Shown piece after piece: positions 18,960 through 31,212 of a stretch of DNA of 64,000 nucleotides (the first letter of the stretch is position 1; every line of letters begins with the position of its first letter). Both the position numbers and the translations under genes were made by a program. A model generated the notes under the pieces. That model was not told the origin of the DNA, made no database searches, and saw only the letters and a list, made by a program, of their open reading frames with translations. Source of the stretch: Durusdinium trenchii (Eukaryota; Sar; Dinophyceae; Suessiales; Symbiodiniaceae); contig CAXAMN010001225.1 of the NCBI GenBank assembly GCA_963970005.1, positions 1,506,965 to 1,570,964 of the forward strand, written 5' to 3'.

Positions 18960-21190
18960 ATCTTTCGCAACCGTCACTTCTCGGTGTTCCCACCGAGGAC
19001 CTTCACCTTCCTCTGCTTCTTGCTGGTCCATTTCCTCTTGCTGTGCCACATCTGCTACCGTGGGCACATCTTCGCCTTCAACCACGAGCCAAAACATGAA
19101 CTTTACCGAGACATCTTTCTGAATTCCATTTCCATTCAAACACACACAGGACACTCACATCAGCTAGCCCCTGGCAAAAACTGTTGAAACTCAAAGCATC
19201 ATAAACCATGAGCCTTTCTACATACTCTCCGTCTGGCCTTCTCCTGTCAGCTGTGCTCCAAGTTCTGCTTGAGTGGTGCCTTCTTCGCTGGCTTTCGCAG
19301 CGGTGCCAGATCCGCCTGCGGCCGCTCCAGACTTAGGTTGCAGTAGCCCTCCTGGCCACATCGCCAATGTGGGATTGCAAAAACAAACTCTAAACTGAAC
19401 CGACTGATTCAGATCATCCCCGATACAGAGTCAGAAAATGTCAGAAGCATGCACCAGTATACCATTACAAACAAAATCACCTGCTGCCGGTTGGAAACGC
19501 AAAAGCTTTGAGCTGCCCAACAACAAATCGCATCCGAACCAGTCCTCCCATGGACTTCATGGCGCCCAGTGCCAAGCTGCCAGCCATTGAACCACCCAAG
19601 GCCTTGGAGCATGCTCAAAGAAAAACCACAGCGTTGGAGTAACGCCAATAAAGTGAAGCCTCATAGCAATGGCCTCCAACCTAGTAGCGATGGCCTCCAC
19701 CCTAGCAGCGCGATGGCCCACACCCTAGTAGTATCCAAAAGCACGTGTCTTGTTCCAAAGAACTCATACAATTTTGCAAAAGGTGTTCACGTCAGTCGAG
19801 TCTGTGCGTCCTTTTTGACCCTCTCTCTCTTCTGTGCGTTGTGCCCTGAGGAACTGCCTACACGAGAAAGGTCATAGTCCCCCCTATATATATAGTTATA
19901 CAATTGGACAACCACTGGTCGATTCTTTTAAAAAGGGATGAGTCTTCAATGTAGGGGGCATATAGCGGCAATCTTTCCAAGCAGGAAGCATTCAAGTTAT
20001 CATTAGGACAGAATGTATGTTGGATCATGTGGCCTACCCTGACTGGCAAGCGTCACCACTGAGTTTCTCACGTTGTTCAGCAAGTCATCTTGCGCCTTTT
20101 CACCTGCACCAGCACGGCCATCACCTGCGTGCTGAGCTCCTTCTTCACCTCCCACGGCCCCAGCCAGGCTGCCGGTTGGGCCTGCCACATGCAAATGTAC
20201 CAGCGTAATTTGTCTTGAAGTTTTGGACTTTGAAGCCAAAGGAGTCATATAATAGCTCCGGTGGGGTGCTATCCAACTGTCTGTCTGTCTGTCGGTCCGT
20301 CCGTCCGTCTTTCTCTGGGCAGGGTGTAGTAATCAAAGGCTTTGATGAGATGCATTCGGCACGAGGCAGGAGGACATCAATGCGCAGCCTGCAGCTGCCT
20401 GCGAGTGAAAGCTACAGTACTCCTCAGGTGGCCCAGGCACCTCACTTAGGTAACAGTTTAACACAGCTTCCCAAGTACACTCTGACCCACCAACATGAAT
20501 GTGGAAAATAGGCCCTGGGACTGGGACCTCCATACTGCTCTACGATCCGGGGCTTTCCACGTCCATATTAGTGAGCGGGAGAGTACACCTCCATTGTTGT
20601 CCGCGCAAGTCTGCACTATCATGAGATAAGAATCCTTCTGTCGACGACAGTGAACATGTCGTCGGTGCTCGTTCAGCAACACGGACACTAGCTCAAGTAG
20701 CGGCATGGTCACAGGAGCAGTGTGACTTTCGGGTGTCACAAACTGTGCAAGGCTTTGCTTCACTTTCTTTGGCCTCAGTCAATTGCTTCCGCCAGCTTAT
20801 CCTGGTCCATCTTGTGATGAACCCTGTTTATCTCACAGCGCCCACCACGTCTCTATCTTCGCTTCCACCCCTTCGTCATCTGGGTCTGCTGGCGCCAACC
20901 GCTAAGTGCAGTCTCTGTGATAAGAACCGTTCTGCAAGGACTGATTGTGACATTCTCTCGAGCCAGCCCAATTCTCTGGTTGTCCTGGAGTCGAAGTGAA
21001 TCAATGTATGTTTGGCCTTCCACTTCTGGTAAGCATCTCTGGAATCTCTATGCTTCTTGGGTAACCCGAATTCCACTTCACCACACGCCTGTGTCATTCC
21101 TGCACGACGCTTCAAAATGCCATGAGTCATTCCTGGCAGGGATAGAAACCTGTCCGCTGGTCTCAGCAGGATCTGACCATCTCCGCGATT
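18960..21190 (-). CDS. Multi-exon minus-strand gene, unknown product
   Basis: Exon-like frames in order: about 21130-20880 (LKRRAGMTQACGEVEFGLPK, then DSRDAYQKWKAKHTLIHFDS), about 20720-20540 (MPLLELVSVLLNEHRRHVHC, then DSYLMIVQTCADNNGGVLSR), about 20190-20060 (AGAVGGEEGAQHAGDGRAGA), about 19340-19250 (KSGAAAGGSGTAAKASEEGT) and 19110-18960 (VVEGEDVPTVADVAQQEEMD, then QQEAEEGEGPRWEH). The last three are Ala/Gly/Glu-rich linkers. They share strand and composition, but a single gene is an inference and no family is recognised. Confidence 0.35.
19659..19731 (+). repeat. Dispersed minisatellite, locus 2
   Basis: Three to four units of about 21 bp resembling TAGCGATGGCCTCCAACC, with the third unit diverged (CCCACACC). 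Confidence 0.7.
20277..20312. repeat. (CTGT)n/(CCGT)n microsatellite
   Basis: A CTGT run changes phase into CGGTCCGTCCGTCCGTC. Confidence 0.9.
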
Positions 21191-21609
21191 CTGCTCTCAC
21201 CAAATCCTGTCTGCGATGTGAAACACACAGTAGGAGTAGGAAGGGCCCAAAATTACCTTGAACATCCTTGAACCAAACATGCGCGGTAGCATTTCAAAGA
21301 CCTAGGTTCGCCGAGCCGCCATTCGCGAAAAGGTTCCCAAGTGCTTTGCCCGCAAGAAATCCATCGCATGTTGATCTGTCTTATTATGTACTTGTATGCA
21401 TTTGTGTTGTCAACAAGTTATAAAATTCGTTCTGATCATGACCCTGCCACCAACACGTACCTCACCTTCTCCTCCGCTGCCGGGCTTCTTGGCAACGCCA
21501 TCTTTGGCCCGCAGCTGGTTTTCCAACTGCTCCACCTTTCCAGCGCGTTCCATCAAGAGAGTGTATCAATAGTATGTCAGACTAGACGCTTATATTTAGT
21601 TATATATAT

Positions 21610-22907
21610 CCGCCGACCCCGCCGGTTGAAGGGGGCGCGCGCCAGAGGAGGCAACCGAGGGCATGCTGGAAGCGTTGCGGAAGGTCTGACAGCTTGAAGC
21701 GTTGCTGAAGGTCCGACAGCGGAAGACAGGGCGTGCGCGACGCTGCTTCACAGACTTGCTTTACGGGGTCCGAAAGCGACGTTAGAGATTCTGGGGGCGT
21801 ACCGGGAAGCGCACCTTCGGGCGATTTTTGGTCTCGAAATAGATTGTGGAAAGCTGTGGCGGAGGAAATCACTCGGAACAGGTGTCTACCAGCCAGAGGA
21901 CCCGTGGGAGGTGAGAGAACGGCTTCTTGTGCACCAGCCAGAGGACCCGTGGCCAGAGGACCCGTGGGAGGTGAGAGAACGGCTTCTTGTGTACCAGCCA
22001 GAGGACCCGTGAGAGGTGAGAGAACGGCTTTTTCGATGCTTCCGAGGCGTTTCCGTGACAGCCGGCGGCTTGAAGCGTGGCTGAAGGGTCGAAAGCGGAA
22101 GATGCTTCCGAGGCGTTTCCGTGACAGCCGGCGGCTTGAAGCGAAGACAGGGCGTGCTCGACGCTGCTTCACAGACTTTTTTTACGGGTTCCGAAAGCAA
22201 CGTTAGACATTCTGGGGGCGTACGCGGAGGACCTCTTTCGGGCGATTTTTGGTCTCGAATTAGATTGTGGAAAGCTGTGGCGGAGAAAATCACTCGGAAC
22301 AGGTGTCTATAGACCCGTGGGAGGTGAGAGAACGGCTTCGTGTGCACCAGTCTGAGGACCCGTGGCCAGAGGACCCGTGGGAGGTGAGAGAACGGCTTCT
22401 TGTGACCCGTGGGAGGTGAGAGAACAGCTTTTTCGAGGCTTCCGAGCTTCACAGACTTATATTACGGGTTCCGAAAGCAACGTTGACGGGTCGAAAGCGG
22501 AAGGAAGGGCGTGCGCGACGCTGCTTCACAGACTTGTTGTACGGGTTCCGAAAGCAACGTTAGACATTCTGGGGGCGTACGCGGAGGACCTCTTTCGGGC
22601 GATTTTTGGTCTCGAATTAGATTGTGGAAAGCTGTGGCGGAGAAAATCACTCGGAACAGGTGTCTACCAGCCAGAGGACCCGTGGGAGGTGAGAGAACGG
22701 CTTCTTGTGCACCAGCCAGAGGACCCGTGGCCAGAGGACCCGTGGGAGGTGAGAGAACGGCTTCTTGTGTACCAGCCAGAGGACCCGTGGGAGGTGAGAG
22801 AAAAGTGTCGTGTACCGTGGCTCCGTGTCTTTATCGAAGGCAAGCCGCTCTATTTTTTGAAGTCTGATCTAGATCTTGCTCAGGGAGCAGTGGTGAGGCT
22901 GATCTAA
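21610..22907 (+). repeat. G+C-rich block of nested repeats with a partly conserved plus-strand frame
   Basis: Three segments of about 160 bp start with GCGTGCGCGACG-like words at 21731, 22152 and 22509. Each is followed by minisatellite units of about 40 bp (CCAGAGGACCCGTGGGAGG...). On the plus strand all three keep one reading: LLHRL..R.PKAT, ILGAY, RAIFGLE.DCGKLWRRKSLG, then repeated QPEDPWEVRERLLV. Differences between copies are often conservative (Ile/Leu, Asp/Glu). An in-frame TGA at 22010-22012 interrupts copy 1 and a short deletion alters copy 2. The third copy is open to 22907, ending VFIEGKPLYFLKSDLDLAQG. The block contrasts sharply with its A+T-richer surroundings. Interpretation: an expanded fragment of a repetitive gene, now probably a pseudogene. 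Confidence 0.6.
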
Positions 22908-22959
22908 GGGATTCGTTGGATGGACAAGGATGTTTGTCCTTGATTTTGAAGCTGGTTAG

Positions 22960-23930
22960 GCGGCTTGCGCCCTTTTACCAACAAGCTCCACACTGAAATT
23001 TTTCAAACACTGCTGAATGTCCAATACAATGATTCCTGTGTGATGGTGTGGCCGAGTCCAGCTTAGGATGATGGACTTTGAGCGAACGCGCTGAAAAGAG
23101 CTTGGCACAGCTTGCAACACTGACAATACAATCACCATCAACCACCTGTACATGACATGTTAAGACCCAAATGTTTTTAACTCACACCTCAATGGGGGGA
23201 ATCTCCTTTTATATATAAAAGAACAATTGAATTGATCTATTGCGTTGCGTATAGGCGGACTTCTGTCCTGTTTTCCAGCTTCACGGCTGAAATATAGATC
23301 CCCGGGGTCGGCGGCAGGGGGCGGAGCCCTTACAATATATACATACTTCATCCTATCCAAGGGTTGCTCCGAAGTCTGAAGTCTTTGCAAAAGCAGCTTG
23401 TTGATGCGTTGGAGTTTCGACAAGAAAATGCCGGCCAAATGTCAGCTCAAATCTGGACTCTTCCGCAGCAACATCAGTGCTTCTCTCTCTCTCTCTCCCT
23501 CTCTCTCTGTGGAGCGTCTGCTAAAACATCTTGTTAAGGAAAAGGACGTGATTCAACCAGGTCATCGCTGTTGAGGGGGACCTATGGCTTTTGCATGTCA
23601 TCAGCCAAATTCCTGAAATTCACGACGCCGTTTACTGAATTGGTCATCGCAGGTTTTGGCGGTAACTCGTTGTCGTTAGACCGTGTTCTGCCACTCTGCT
23701 AACGGGTGAGACTGGAGAGTGCGCGTCTGCTTCCACTTTTTTCTGCAAACCACAAATCTCAATCCTCTTGAATCCTCTTGGCCAATTCGCCAAGATCAAG
23801 CAGAGATGAAAAGGACAAAAAGGACGGTAACTCATGATACTGTATTTAAAACATGGCAAAGGGCGCTGCCTCACATCACGCTGCATAGGTTGAAAGTTTG
23901 GTCTTGCGGTGCAAAGTGCTCATCTTGCTT
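22960..23930. other. Spacer with a (CT)n tract
   Basis: No supported gene. A pyrimidine run of (CT)n type lies at 23482-23515. A short palindrome, CAAGGATGTTTGTCCTTG, occurs at the left edge (about 22925). Confidence 0.5.
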
Positions 23931-23937
23931 CAAGGCT

Positions 23938-24686
23938 TCAAGTACTTTCAACTGCTTCTCCTGAAAATAATTCACCCAGCAGTTGTTGAGGAATGACGTG
24001 CGACTCATACCACTGGAGCATCCCTTCCTTGCCCTCCCTCTCTGCCATGCAATTCATGATTGGAGCCAAAAACCGCTTGTCGCCGTCCAATCCCAAGCTC
24101 GGCAAGATCTTGTTGACTAGAGCTCCTTCTTCTCCCTGCGAGAGGCTGCAGGAGTCCAAGATCTTCGGGTAGGCCCGCTCCTCTTCAGCGAGGTGTTCTT
24201 CCATAAAAGCCACCGTCTCCGACTGAGCTTTTGAACTCGGTCCATGCGCGCCAGCATCACTTGCTGCGATGGAGGCGCGATGGAGGCTGCGATGTGAGCC
24301 CGTCCAATTGGCGAGTTTCGATTTTGGCCAGATTTCATTGTGGGAAAGGGATCCGCCACTCCCATGCTCTTGCACTTCTCAAGGATGCGCAGGTTGTAAA
24401 TCCCTTCTTCACTGTGATTGTTGTTGTGGATTCAGGGGATGTAGTGTAGTACTGATCCAACAAATCGAAAAGGACCTTGATCTTCCAGGAACTCATTGGC
24501 TTGGATACCGGCTCGAACTCCTCCATGATCTGGAACAATTGGCGATTCCACCAGCGGATGGCCTCGTAGGGACCAACAAGGCCTCGTCCCCTTTTGCTTC
24601 TCAACCACCCTGGAGCTCGGCTTTGGCTGTGGCGGATTGGGCCACTCAAAGGATGCCATGATGTGGCCGAAATCTGCTTGAGCCAC
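23938..24686 (-). pseudogene. Hemerythrin-like (HHE) retrocopy broken by frameshifts
   Basis: An intronless homology runs through all three minus frames. It starts at the ATG at 24686 (MAQADFGHIMASFEWPNPPQ). It shifts to GPYEAIRWWNRQLFQIMEEF and WKIKVLFDLLDQYYTTS, shifts again to HNNNHSEEGIYNLRILEKCK and MLARMDRVQKL, and shifts a third time to ETVAFMEEHLAEEERAYPKI, ending IPQQLLGEL and a stop at 23938. The pattern H..EE.IY..., then helix, then HL.EEE..YP matches hemerythrin-like iron-binding domains. Some expected histidines of the HHHH-like loop are Asn here. At least three frame changes without splice sites, plus the relict leader ends upstream, mark a processed pseudogene. Sequencing error could explain one shift but hardly all. 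Confidence 0.7.
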
Positions 24687-24707
24687 TCCTAGTTATTGCT
24701 TGAGCCA
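24677..24707 (-). other. Two relict spliced-leader 3' ends, 22 nt apart
   Basis: On the minus strand TGGCTCAAG occurs at 24707-24699 and again at 24685-24677, directly before and at the start of the retrocopy frame. The dinoflagellate spliced leader is 22 nt and ends in this word; the spacing is exactly 22. The 5' parts of both copies are degraded. The layout fits a trans-spliced mRNA that was copied back into the genome twice. Confidence 0.6.
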
Positions 24708-24759
24708 CTGCTTGGCGCCCTCACAACCTATCACTTGCAAAAGCCATTTGCATGTGTTG

Positions 24760-27340
24760 CCCTAGTGATTGCGTCATCGGTTGGCATCAAACCCCAAAGC
24801 AGCAAATACCCATGTACAAGAGCCACTGACCTATCTAACCTACTCACTCATTGAATTAGCAGCGCACACACAAATATGTATATATCTATCTACCTACATG
24901 TGCACAATAGGCACAATTGAGTTCAAGCGATCTCATATGTTCTCATTCTTGTGCAGTTTGGGCATGGCTTAGCCGCCTGCGAGCCCTCCAACTCAAAGGA
25001 CGTGAATCTTCGATAGTTGCCCTGACTGTTTGCTGCCAGTCCGTTTGCCAGCCATTCCTTGGACCAACATAGACAATAAAAGGACACACCATGGTCACCA
25101 TGCGAATGAAATGACCTCTTTAAACATCAACAATAATAGGGGGCTGAATCATACACCTTTTAAGCTTAATGTGAGCATGCCCATCCTACCTTCCCAGTTC
25201 TGCGAAACTCTCAAACAGTGGCTTCGGTCTTTACAAGATTCAACGCAACCTGAGACAAGAATTATATATATATGATGTGTTTAATCCGACTGGGACCAAA
25301 TTCCTAGGAACTTCTGAGTGTTTGCACCTTGTGAATCCAAGCGTCATGCGATGCAAACATCGTCATCAGCTTCTTATCATGCAGTCATTGCGGTAAAGGC
25401 ACTGCGAGTTTGGACATTCTTGGACAAAAAACTGTCCTGTCTTAAGGAGAATTAAGTAGACTTGCATCCATTCCATTCTCCCAAGTGCGCGACGGACTGG
25501 TGATAGCGATGTTCAGTGCACCATAGTGCGCCCTAGGGCTGCAGTTGCCCCCACTGTAGCTGAACTATTCTTTTGATTCAACAGGCTGCAGTTGTTCATT
25601 GTGGAGTTTATGTTGAGTTAAACGGCCACACTGGCTGCTCCCATGTTGACCTCTGGAAAGCCAAATGCAGCGGGCGCACATCTGGCTCTCACAGCATGCA
25701 AATCAAAGCTTGGGGTCTTTGACTAGATTACATAATTGTCAATGTTTCGAAACCACAGCGATAGCCATCGATGTCCTTGATTCTTCTTTGCGGTGGCATT
25801 GCGCGTTGACACTTGGATTCCTGCCGGGCAATTGAACTATCAATTGCCTACCACTGCGAAAAAGGATGGGTTGGGTGGTTCTTCTTACATTTAGCAAACC
25901 CACCACCACACGAGAATGTAAATGGATGTAAATGGATATGCGTTGGCTGGATTGTGTCTGCTCGTTAAGTACTGGCGGGAGCTGGTGACATTGCTTGCCA
26001 GCAACGACATGCTATTCTAATCTGTTCGCTAAGTCGCCGGCAAAGGATAGCAAATAACATTGCTAGTGTTGACCAGTTCCATATGCCACAACAAGCACAC
26101 TGATGCTGGAAGCTGTACTGAAGCTGCAAAAGCTGGATATGAACACAACACTACACTGACACAACGAAATTCCCAAGCTTCGTGGGGTTGCAGTTTGCTG
26201 GATGGGGGTGCTGCTTGTGGTGGACGAACTAGCTTCATTTATGAACTTCTGTAATTTCCAGGTCAAACAAGTCAAGCGGTGAGGCAGTTTGCAGTCCCTT
26301 AGTCGGCTCTAGGCTCTATCCGCTCTTATATAGCTTGTACAATATTGAGTCAAGTCTGTCAAAATGGCTCACTGGATGCACAAATGAAAGTCAAACAAAC
26401 GCCTTGCAAACTCCAGAATACACCAGTGTTTGCTTTGCTTTGGAATGTGCGGTTCTGTCTCCAACCCAAAGTTCCCAAACTAAGACCAAACTGCGCGGTT
26501 GGACAAAAGCCGCGGTGCACAGAGATGTTCCCGCTCTCCTTCAAGCCCCGCATCGGACCTGAAGAAGCCAGAGAGGAAATGGTAGGCAATTGATGGAAAG
26601 TCTGGGGAGTGAACATGACAAATGCAGTTTCATTTTACACCACTGTTGAGCCTAAATAGAACATCACAACTACGATTCGATTGCACATGCACAGCAGTCC
26701 CTTTCTTCAGGTCCTCATATGTCCTCATTGGTATCTTACACTTCGAAAGCCCCAATATACCCTTCTGTCATTCACGTTGACATGGAAAATGGCCACTTTG
26801 TCCAAGTCCTACATGTTCTACATTGTGACACAGTGCGCTAAAACAAAACAATTATATATATAGGATATAATATATCAAAGCATTGGTATGCATTTGTCTT
26901 CTTTCTGGTGGCAAATGGAAGCAGTATGCATGAATGCATGAGGAGTGGGCGAAGCTACTCCGAGAACAGAACTTCTAATCGCTTCAAAAATCCAAGTAAC
27001 CTCTGCAATGGCCCAGCTGACTCAAGCGGCCTCAGGTTCATAATATACACTGTTACAAGCTGAAAATAAGTACGAGGCTCAACTTGCTCAACAGTTCACC
27101 ATAGATGCTCACAAATGCCGAAACTAACGATGCACTCAATCAACGCACTTCGACCAACACAGCTCCGTCGGATTCATGAATAGTATTAGATCGCTTGAAT
27201 TTACTGTAGGTGATTCAGAACAAGAAACCATAAACACCATTCGCGAGACTGGGAGCTGAGGCGGGAGGCTACGGGCTCACATTGAATATGTTGAATGTCC
27301 CATCCCCTCCCGTGGCCATGACCGCATCCCTTTTCATCTG
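24760..27340. other. Gene-poor spacer
   Basis: (TA)n at about 24875-24895, 25262-25274 and 26850-26872. One weak minus-strand frame lies at about 26610-26370 (SGPMRGLKESGNISVHRGFC). Nothing else is supported. Confidence 0.4.
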
Positions 27341-27352
27341 CCTTCGCGCTGC

Positions 27353-28468
27353 TCAGCTCAAAATACCTAAATCTTGGCCTCTCACAGCCCTCATTGGTAA
27401 ATCCTTTCGTGCCCCAACGACCTCTTTCTCTTGGTCTCTTGCAAGGAGGCCACAGCGTTGACAAACATCTTTCCGAAGGTCATGAAAGCCACTCTGCCAG
27501 GCCGAAGAGCAAAGCAGAATCTTTCTCTCCACCCTTTTGTAGCCCTCTAGGTCGGAACGTGCCAACGATGCGATTTGTATCAATCTTTTCTTTGGGACCA
27601 TGTCACACTTGGTGAGAATGACCTGCTTCATAGGACCCGAAGATCCCAACTCGGACAACCACTCATGGTCTGACCACTTGAAACCGTGCCTGGCATCAAT
27701 CAACACATACAACCCCTTGAGCGAAGTGCGGTTTCGAACGAACTCCAAAGCTTCCGGGCCAAAGACCCTAGCACGATCTGAGTGGCCATAACCTGGCATG
27801 TCAATGAAGTCGATCCGCACTTTTCGATTTCGGTACCAGGCCGCTTGCTTGGTCTGCCCTGGCATAGATGACACTTTGGCAACTGTACCGAAGGACGAAA
27901 TCCTGTTGAGCAAGGATGATTTCCCAACATTGGAGCGCCCAATGACAGCGACCTCAGGGTAGGAAGGATCTGGCTTGGGCCACTTGTCGGAATGTAACAA
28001 AGGTACCTTTGCAAAGAGCGTGGTTCTCGAAGATGCTAGTTGGTTGGCCTTCTGGTCCAGCGCCGTTGGCGTGACGGCTTTCTTGGGAATTTTGGCAGCG
28101 TGATAGGACCGTTGCAGCCCGCCTTTTCCATGAAAGTTGTCTTCCACTTGTCGAATAACATCCGGGTAGGGAGCAATGCTTCGGAGTCGCTCGTTGAAAG
28201 ACTGGCGCATTGGTGAGTATTCCAATTCCAAGTCCAATTCCTTGCTCTTGATGCTCTGCGCTGTCTCATTTCGTGGAGCCACAGGCCCGAATCGAGGCCC
28301 CACAGGCTCTGGTCGACTCATTTTGGCAGTGCGCTGAAAGCCACGTGCCTCGTCTAAACTCCGGGGCGCTCGAAGCCATGGAGCAACGTTGGCGGGGGCA
28401 ACATGCGCACAGAAACCGCAGAAACCGCAAAGTGCCAGCAGGCGTGCGATGCCACGCGGGTGGGACAT
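27353..28468 (-). CDS. EngB/YihA-type GTP-binding protein, probably plastid-targeted
   Basis: Intronless, 371 residues, intact. GTPase motifs appear in order: G1 GRSNVGKSS, G2-region Thr in PGQTKQA, G3 DMPGYG, G4 TKCD, G5 SSAW. This is the TrmE-Era-EngA-EngB-Septin class, EngB branch, which assists assembly of the large ribosomal subunit. Bacterial EngB is about 200 residues; here about 170 N-terminal residues are extra. The start has a hydrophobic stretch (LLALCGFCGFCAH) followed by VAPANVAPWLRAP and an Arg/Ser/Pro-rich region. That resembles the signal-plus-transit leader of peridinin plastids, with HVAP near the usual FVAP site. The ATG at 28468 is chosen because it gives this leader. No intron motif is present. 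Mitochondrial targeting is the alternative. Confidence 0.9.
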   Translation of the reverse strand: MSHPRGIARLLALCGFCGFCAHVAPANVAPWLRAPRSLDEARGFQRTAKMSRPEPVGPRFGPVAPRNETAQSIKSKELDLELEYSPMRQSFNERLRSIAPYPDVIRQVEDNFHGKGGLQRSYHAAKIPKKAVTPTALDQKANQLASSRTTLFAKVPLLHSDKWPKPDPSYPEVAVIGRSNVGKSSLLNRISSFGTVAKVSSMPGQTKQAAWYRNRKVRIDFIDMPGYGHSDRARVFGPEALEFVRNRTSLKGLYVLIDARHGFKWSDHEWLSELGSSGPMKQVILTKCDMVPKKRLIQIASLARSDLEGYKRVERKILLCSSAWQSGFHDLRKDVCQRCGLLARDQEKEVVGARKDLPMRAVRGQDLGILS

Positions 28469-28499
28469 AGCACTGGATTAAGACCACTTGGGGCGACTC

Positions 28500-30230
28500 T
28501 CCTCCACTTCTTTGCCTGGAGTTGCTTAATCTAGTAATGATGCAAGCCGACTTGCTCTAAGTGCAATTGGTGCTGCCACTACATTCATTTGTACGGTATG
28601 TTGTTATACAGTATGTTTCTTTTTGCATTTCTGGCGTCCATTTCTCAACCTGAGGCAAGCAAGGTTGCAAGATGTTGCAAGCACATGCAGCCCTGGCAAA
28701 GCTGAACCCTGGTTCGCCACGACATTCTAGTCTAGCATGTCTCTTTCATCAACACGTCACTTGACTTGATGATATGATATGGCATGATATGATATGATCT
28801 ACGTGACGCACCCTCATTCAGAATCCCAGCATTGTAGAAACAAACAACTGATCCTGACCAAGAAAACTCTTCCCAAACGCCAGCATGTCACAAGTCACAC
28901 TAAGTCACTAGCTGAAATCGTTTGTGTCGAACAACAAATATATTGAAAAAAAACACTTGACAATCCAAGTATCGGTGGCAGCGAAGTGTCCACGCCGCCA
29001 ATATCTTGAGTGTTTCGTGCTGACGGGGGTCCTGGCCCGTTGCGCAACAGTAGCGATCCAGCAAACACCCGTGCTTGTTTGCATCCACGGAAAACTGAAG
29101 CCGGTCTTCGCTTGAATGGGGGCGCACTAGCTTGACGTTGAGGGAGTTAAGCTTCCGCTGGGTGGGATTAAAAACAACAACAATTAGTACACCAATAGCA
29201 CATAAATAGCATCAAAATTAGGAAACAAACTGGAAACAAAAGCCAAAAAAGGACGTGTGTAAACGTGTGTTTTTCCGAATTTCCTATAGTTTTTGTTTGT
29301 GTTTTAATGTTTTTGTACTTGTTCACTGTAGTAGTTTATCTATATAAATTTGCACAATTGGCCGTTCACACTGCAAATTGAAAATTCAGCAACAATCTCG
29401 AAAATAAACAGGAAAACAATAGGACCAATAATGAAACCAAAAGCAGGTCCTATGTGTCTTTCTACTTTTTGAGCTTTTTGTTCTATTTTTATACAGTTGC
29501 CAGTTGCCTATTGTTTTCCTAACTATAGTGTTTTGCAGAATGTCCAATGCCAAGCTTCATTCAGCCCAACACAACACTACGCTGTCCCATATCCAGCTAA
29601 TTTGACTATAGTAGACTATATATATTCTCACAACGGTGACCAAAACAGGGATCTGTTCGCGTTACTTCCAACAATGCTGCAAAATTTGCTGGAGTACTGG
29701 ATCTAGTACACCGCCACTGACCCCGTCCCTGTCTTGCATGAGTTCTCTCAAAGGGGCGTCTCAATGTAGCACTTCATGGCCCATAATTGGTATTTGCAGC
29801 ATGCATGAACTTTTGTGCTAAAACTTCGTTCCATCTTCCTCCATTTTGAAGTTCGGGATGCGGTGACCTGGCTCTGGCTTCACTCGAACCGGTCTCATTT
29901 ATCCTTTTTCTCCTTGACCTCTTCAAGATTCGACAACACGGCACCTATGAGAACCCAAAGAAGGCTGACTGCTGGAAGACCTTTGTTGTGGAAAAATACG
30001 GATAGAGGCTCCGCAGTGTTGAAGGTATGAGAAAGGAACCGCAAACAGCAAACATAGATCTGGATCAGCCCTCTGGCTGGTTTGAGGATTGCAAATCATC
30101 GATTGGAACATATTCTGCCAGTGCTCTGCAGCCTATGCACGTCAAACATTTACCAAATTTTACTCATGAATGAGTTGTCCGCAAAAATGGCTGAGGCTTC
30201 AACTGGCTGACGTCCTCGCGTGTAGAGCAA
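28500..30230. other. Gene-poor spacer
   Basis: A+T-rich sequence (notably 29150-29520) with repeated ATGATATGATATG words at 28765-28800. Short unsupported ORFs only. Confidence 0.4.
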
Positions 30231-30240
30231 AAGCGTTGGA

Positions 30241-31212
30241 TTAATCACAATCTGAGAAATCTGCTGATGCAATGTTTCTTCTTGCAAGGTCAACGGCAGT
30301 CTGGAAGAAGTCCTCCAAAAACTCCTCCAGCCTCATTCCACAGGGCCGCTCCCACTCACATGTTGATAGTGTCTGACAGTCTTGTGCTAGCTTGCACTGG
30401 CTCCCCCACGTTGGGCTTCTGGCTATGCCTTTGTCACCTCTCAATCGTGCAACTGTGGAACAGCCTAGCGCTCAACAACTGCGATTTGCTTCCGACTGCC
30501 ACCCATCTAGCAGGATGGAGCTGGCATGACCTCAAACCTACCCCATACATAACACATCATAACACAAACCAAGTTTTGAGCTGTTCCTGCAAGGGTGCCC
30601 CAGGGTGCCCCGCGCCTTCCATGATGATCTGCAGTAGTGAATTGCGGTATGTTCATGATTCGGCAAAGGTACTTCAGCTTGAGCATTCTAAATTCAGCAT
30701 TCTTGTTCTGGTGCAAGTTTCTTCACCAAAACTATTTCAGTTGAGTCAGCTAGAGCTGTGGTGGGCCATCGAGCTGTATTGAGCCGACATGTCTGCGACA
30801 CCGTGCGCAACTAACATTGGGAGAGCTTCAATCAAACCCGTGCGGCCGTGCTTGCGTGGATGCCCTCGCGTCCGGCACCAGTGAAGAATCGAATAAGATT
30901 CGGATTCCCTGCTGGTGCTCTTTTTGCACGCTTCCCGTGATGCTGGTGCAGCTCCACGACTGTCTCGCACAGCACTGCTGGCCCGGCAACAAATGAATGC
31001 AATAGCAATCAATAGCAGCTAGCACAAACAGCTTCTTCATTGGCACCACGTCGGGCATGACCGGTTTGGATTTGATTGAAAACATCTGTCACCTTCAAAA
31101 TCATCCAATTTTGAGGTCGTTCTTGTAAATCTAAGCAGGCGCTTCCTCTCGTAACTGGTCCGCGGAAGACCGACTCCAACACACTGACAGAACCAGCTGG
31201 CATCTCCGCCAT
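30241..31212 (-). CDS. Multi-exon gene, unknown product
   Basis: A first exon from the ATG at 31212 codes MAEMPAGSVSVLESVFRGPV, then GSACLDLQERPQNWMILKVT. Middle frames near 31010-30780 read SSAVRDSRGAAPASREACKK. A last exon ends CGMRLEEFLEDFFQTAVDLA and stops at 30241. Exon joins were not resolved and no domain is recognised. Confidence 0.35.

Noticed and set aside
21886..22452. Minus-strand ORFs repeating AVLSPPTGPLAG-like words
   Set aside because: The plus frame is the one conserved across the large units; the minus frames change register at each junction.
24117..24365. Separate basic protein from the minus frame ending SRREKKEL
   Set aside because: It is a frameshifted stretch of the hemerythrin-like pseudogene.
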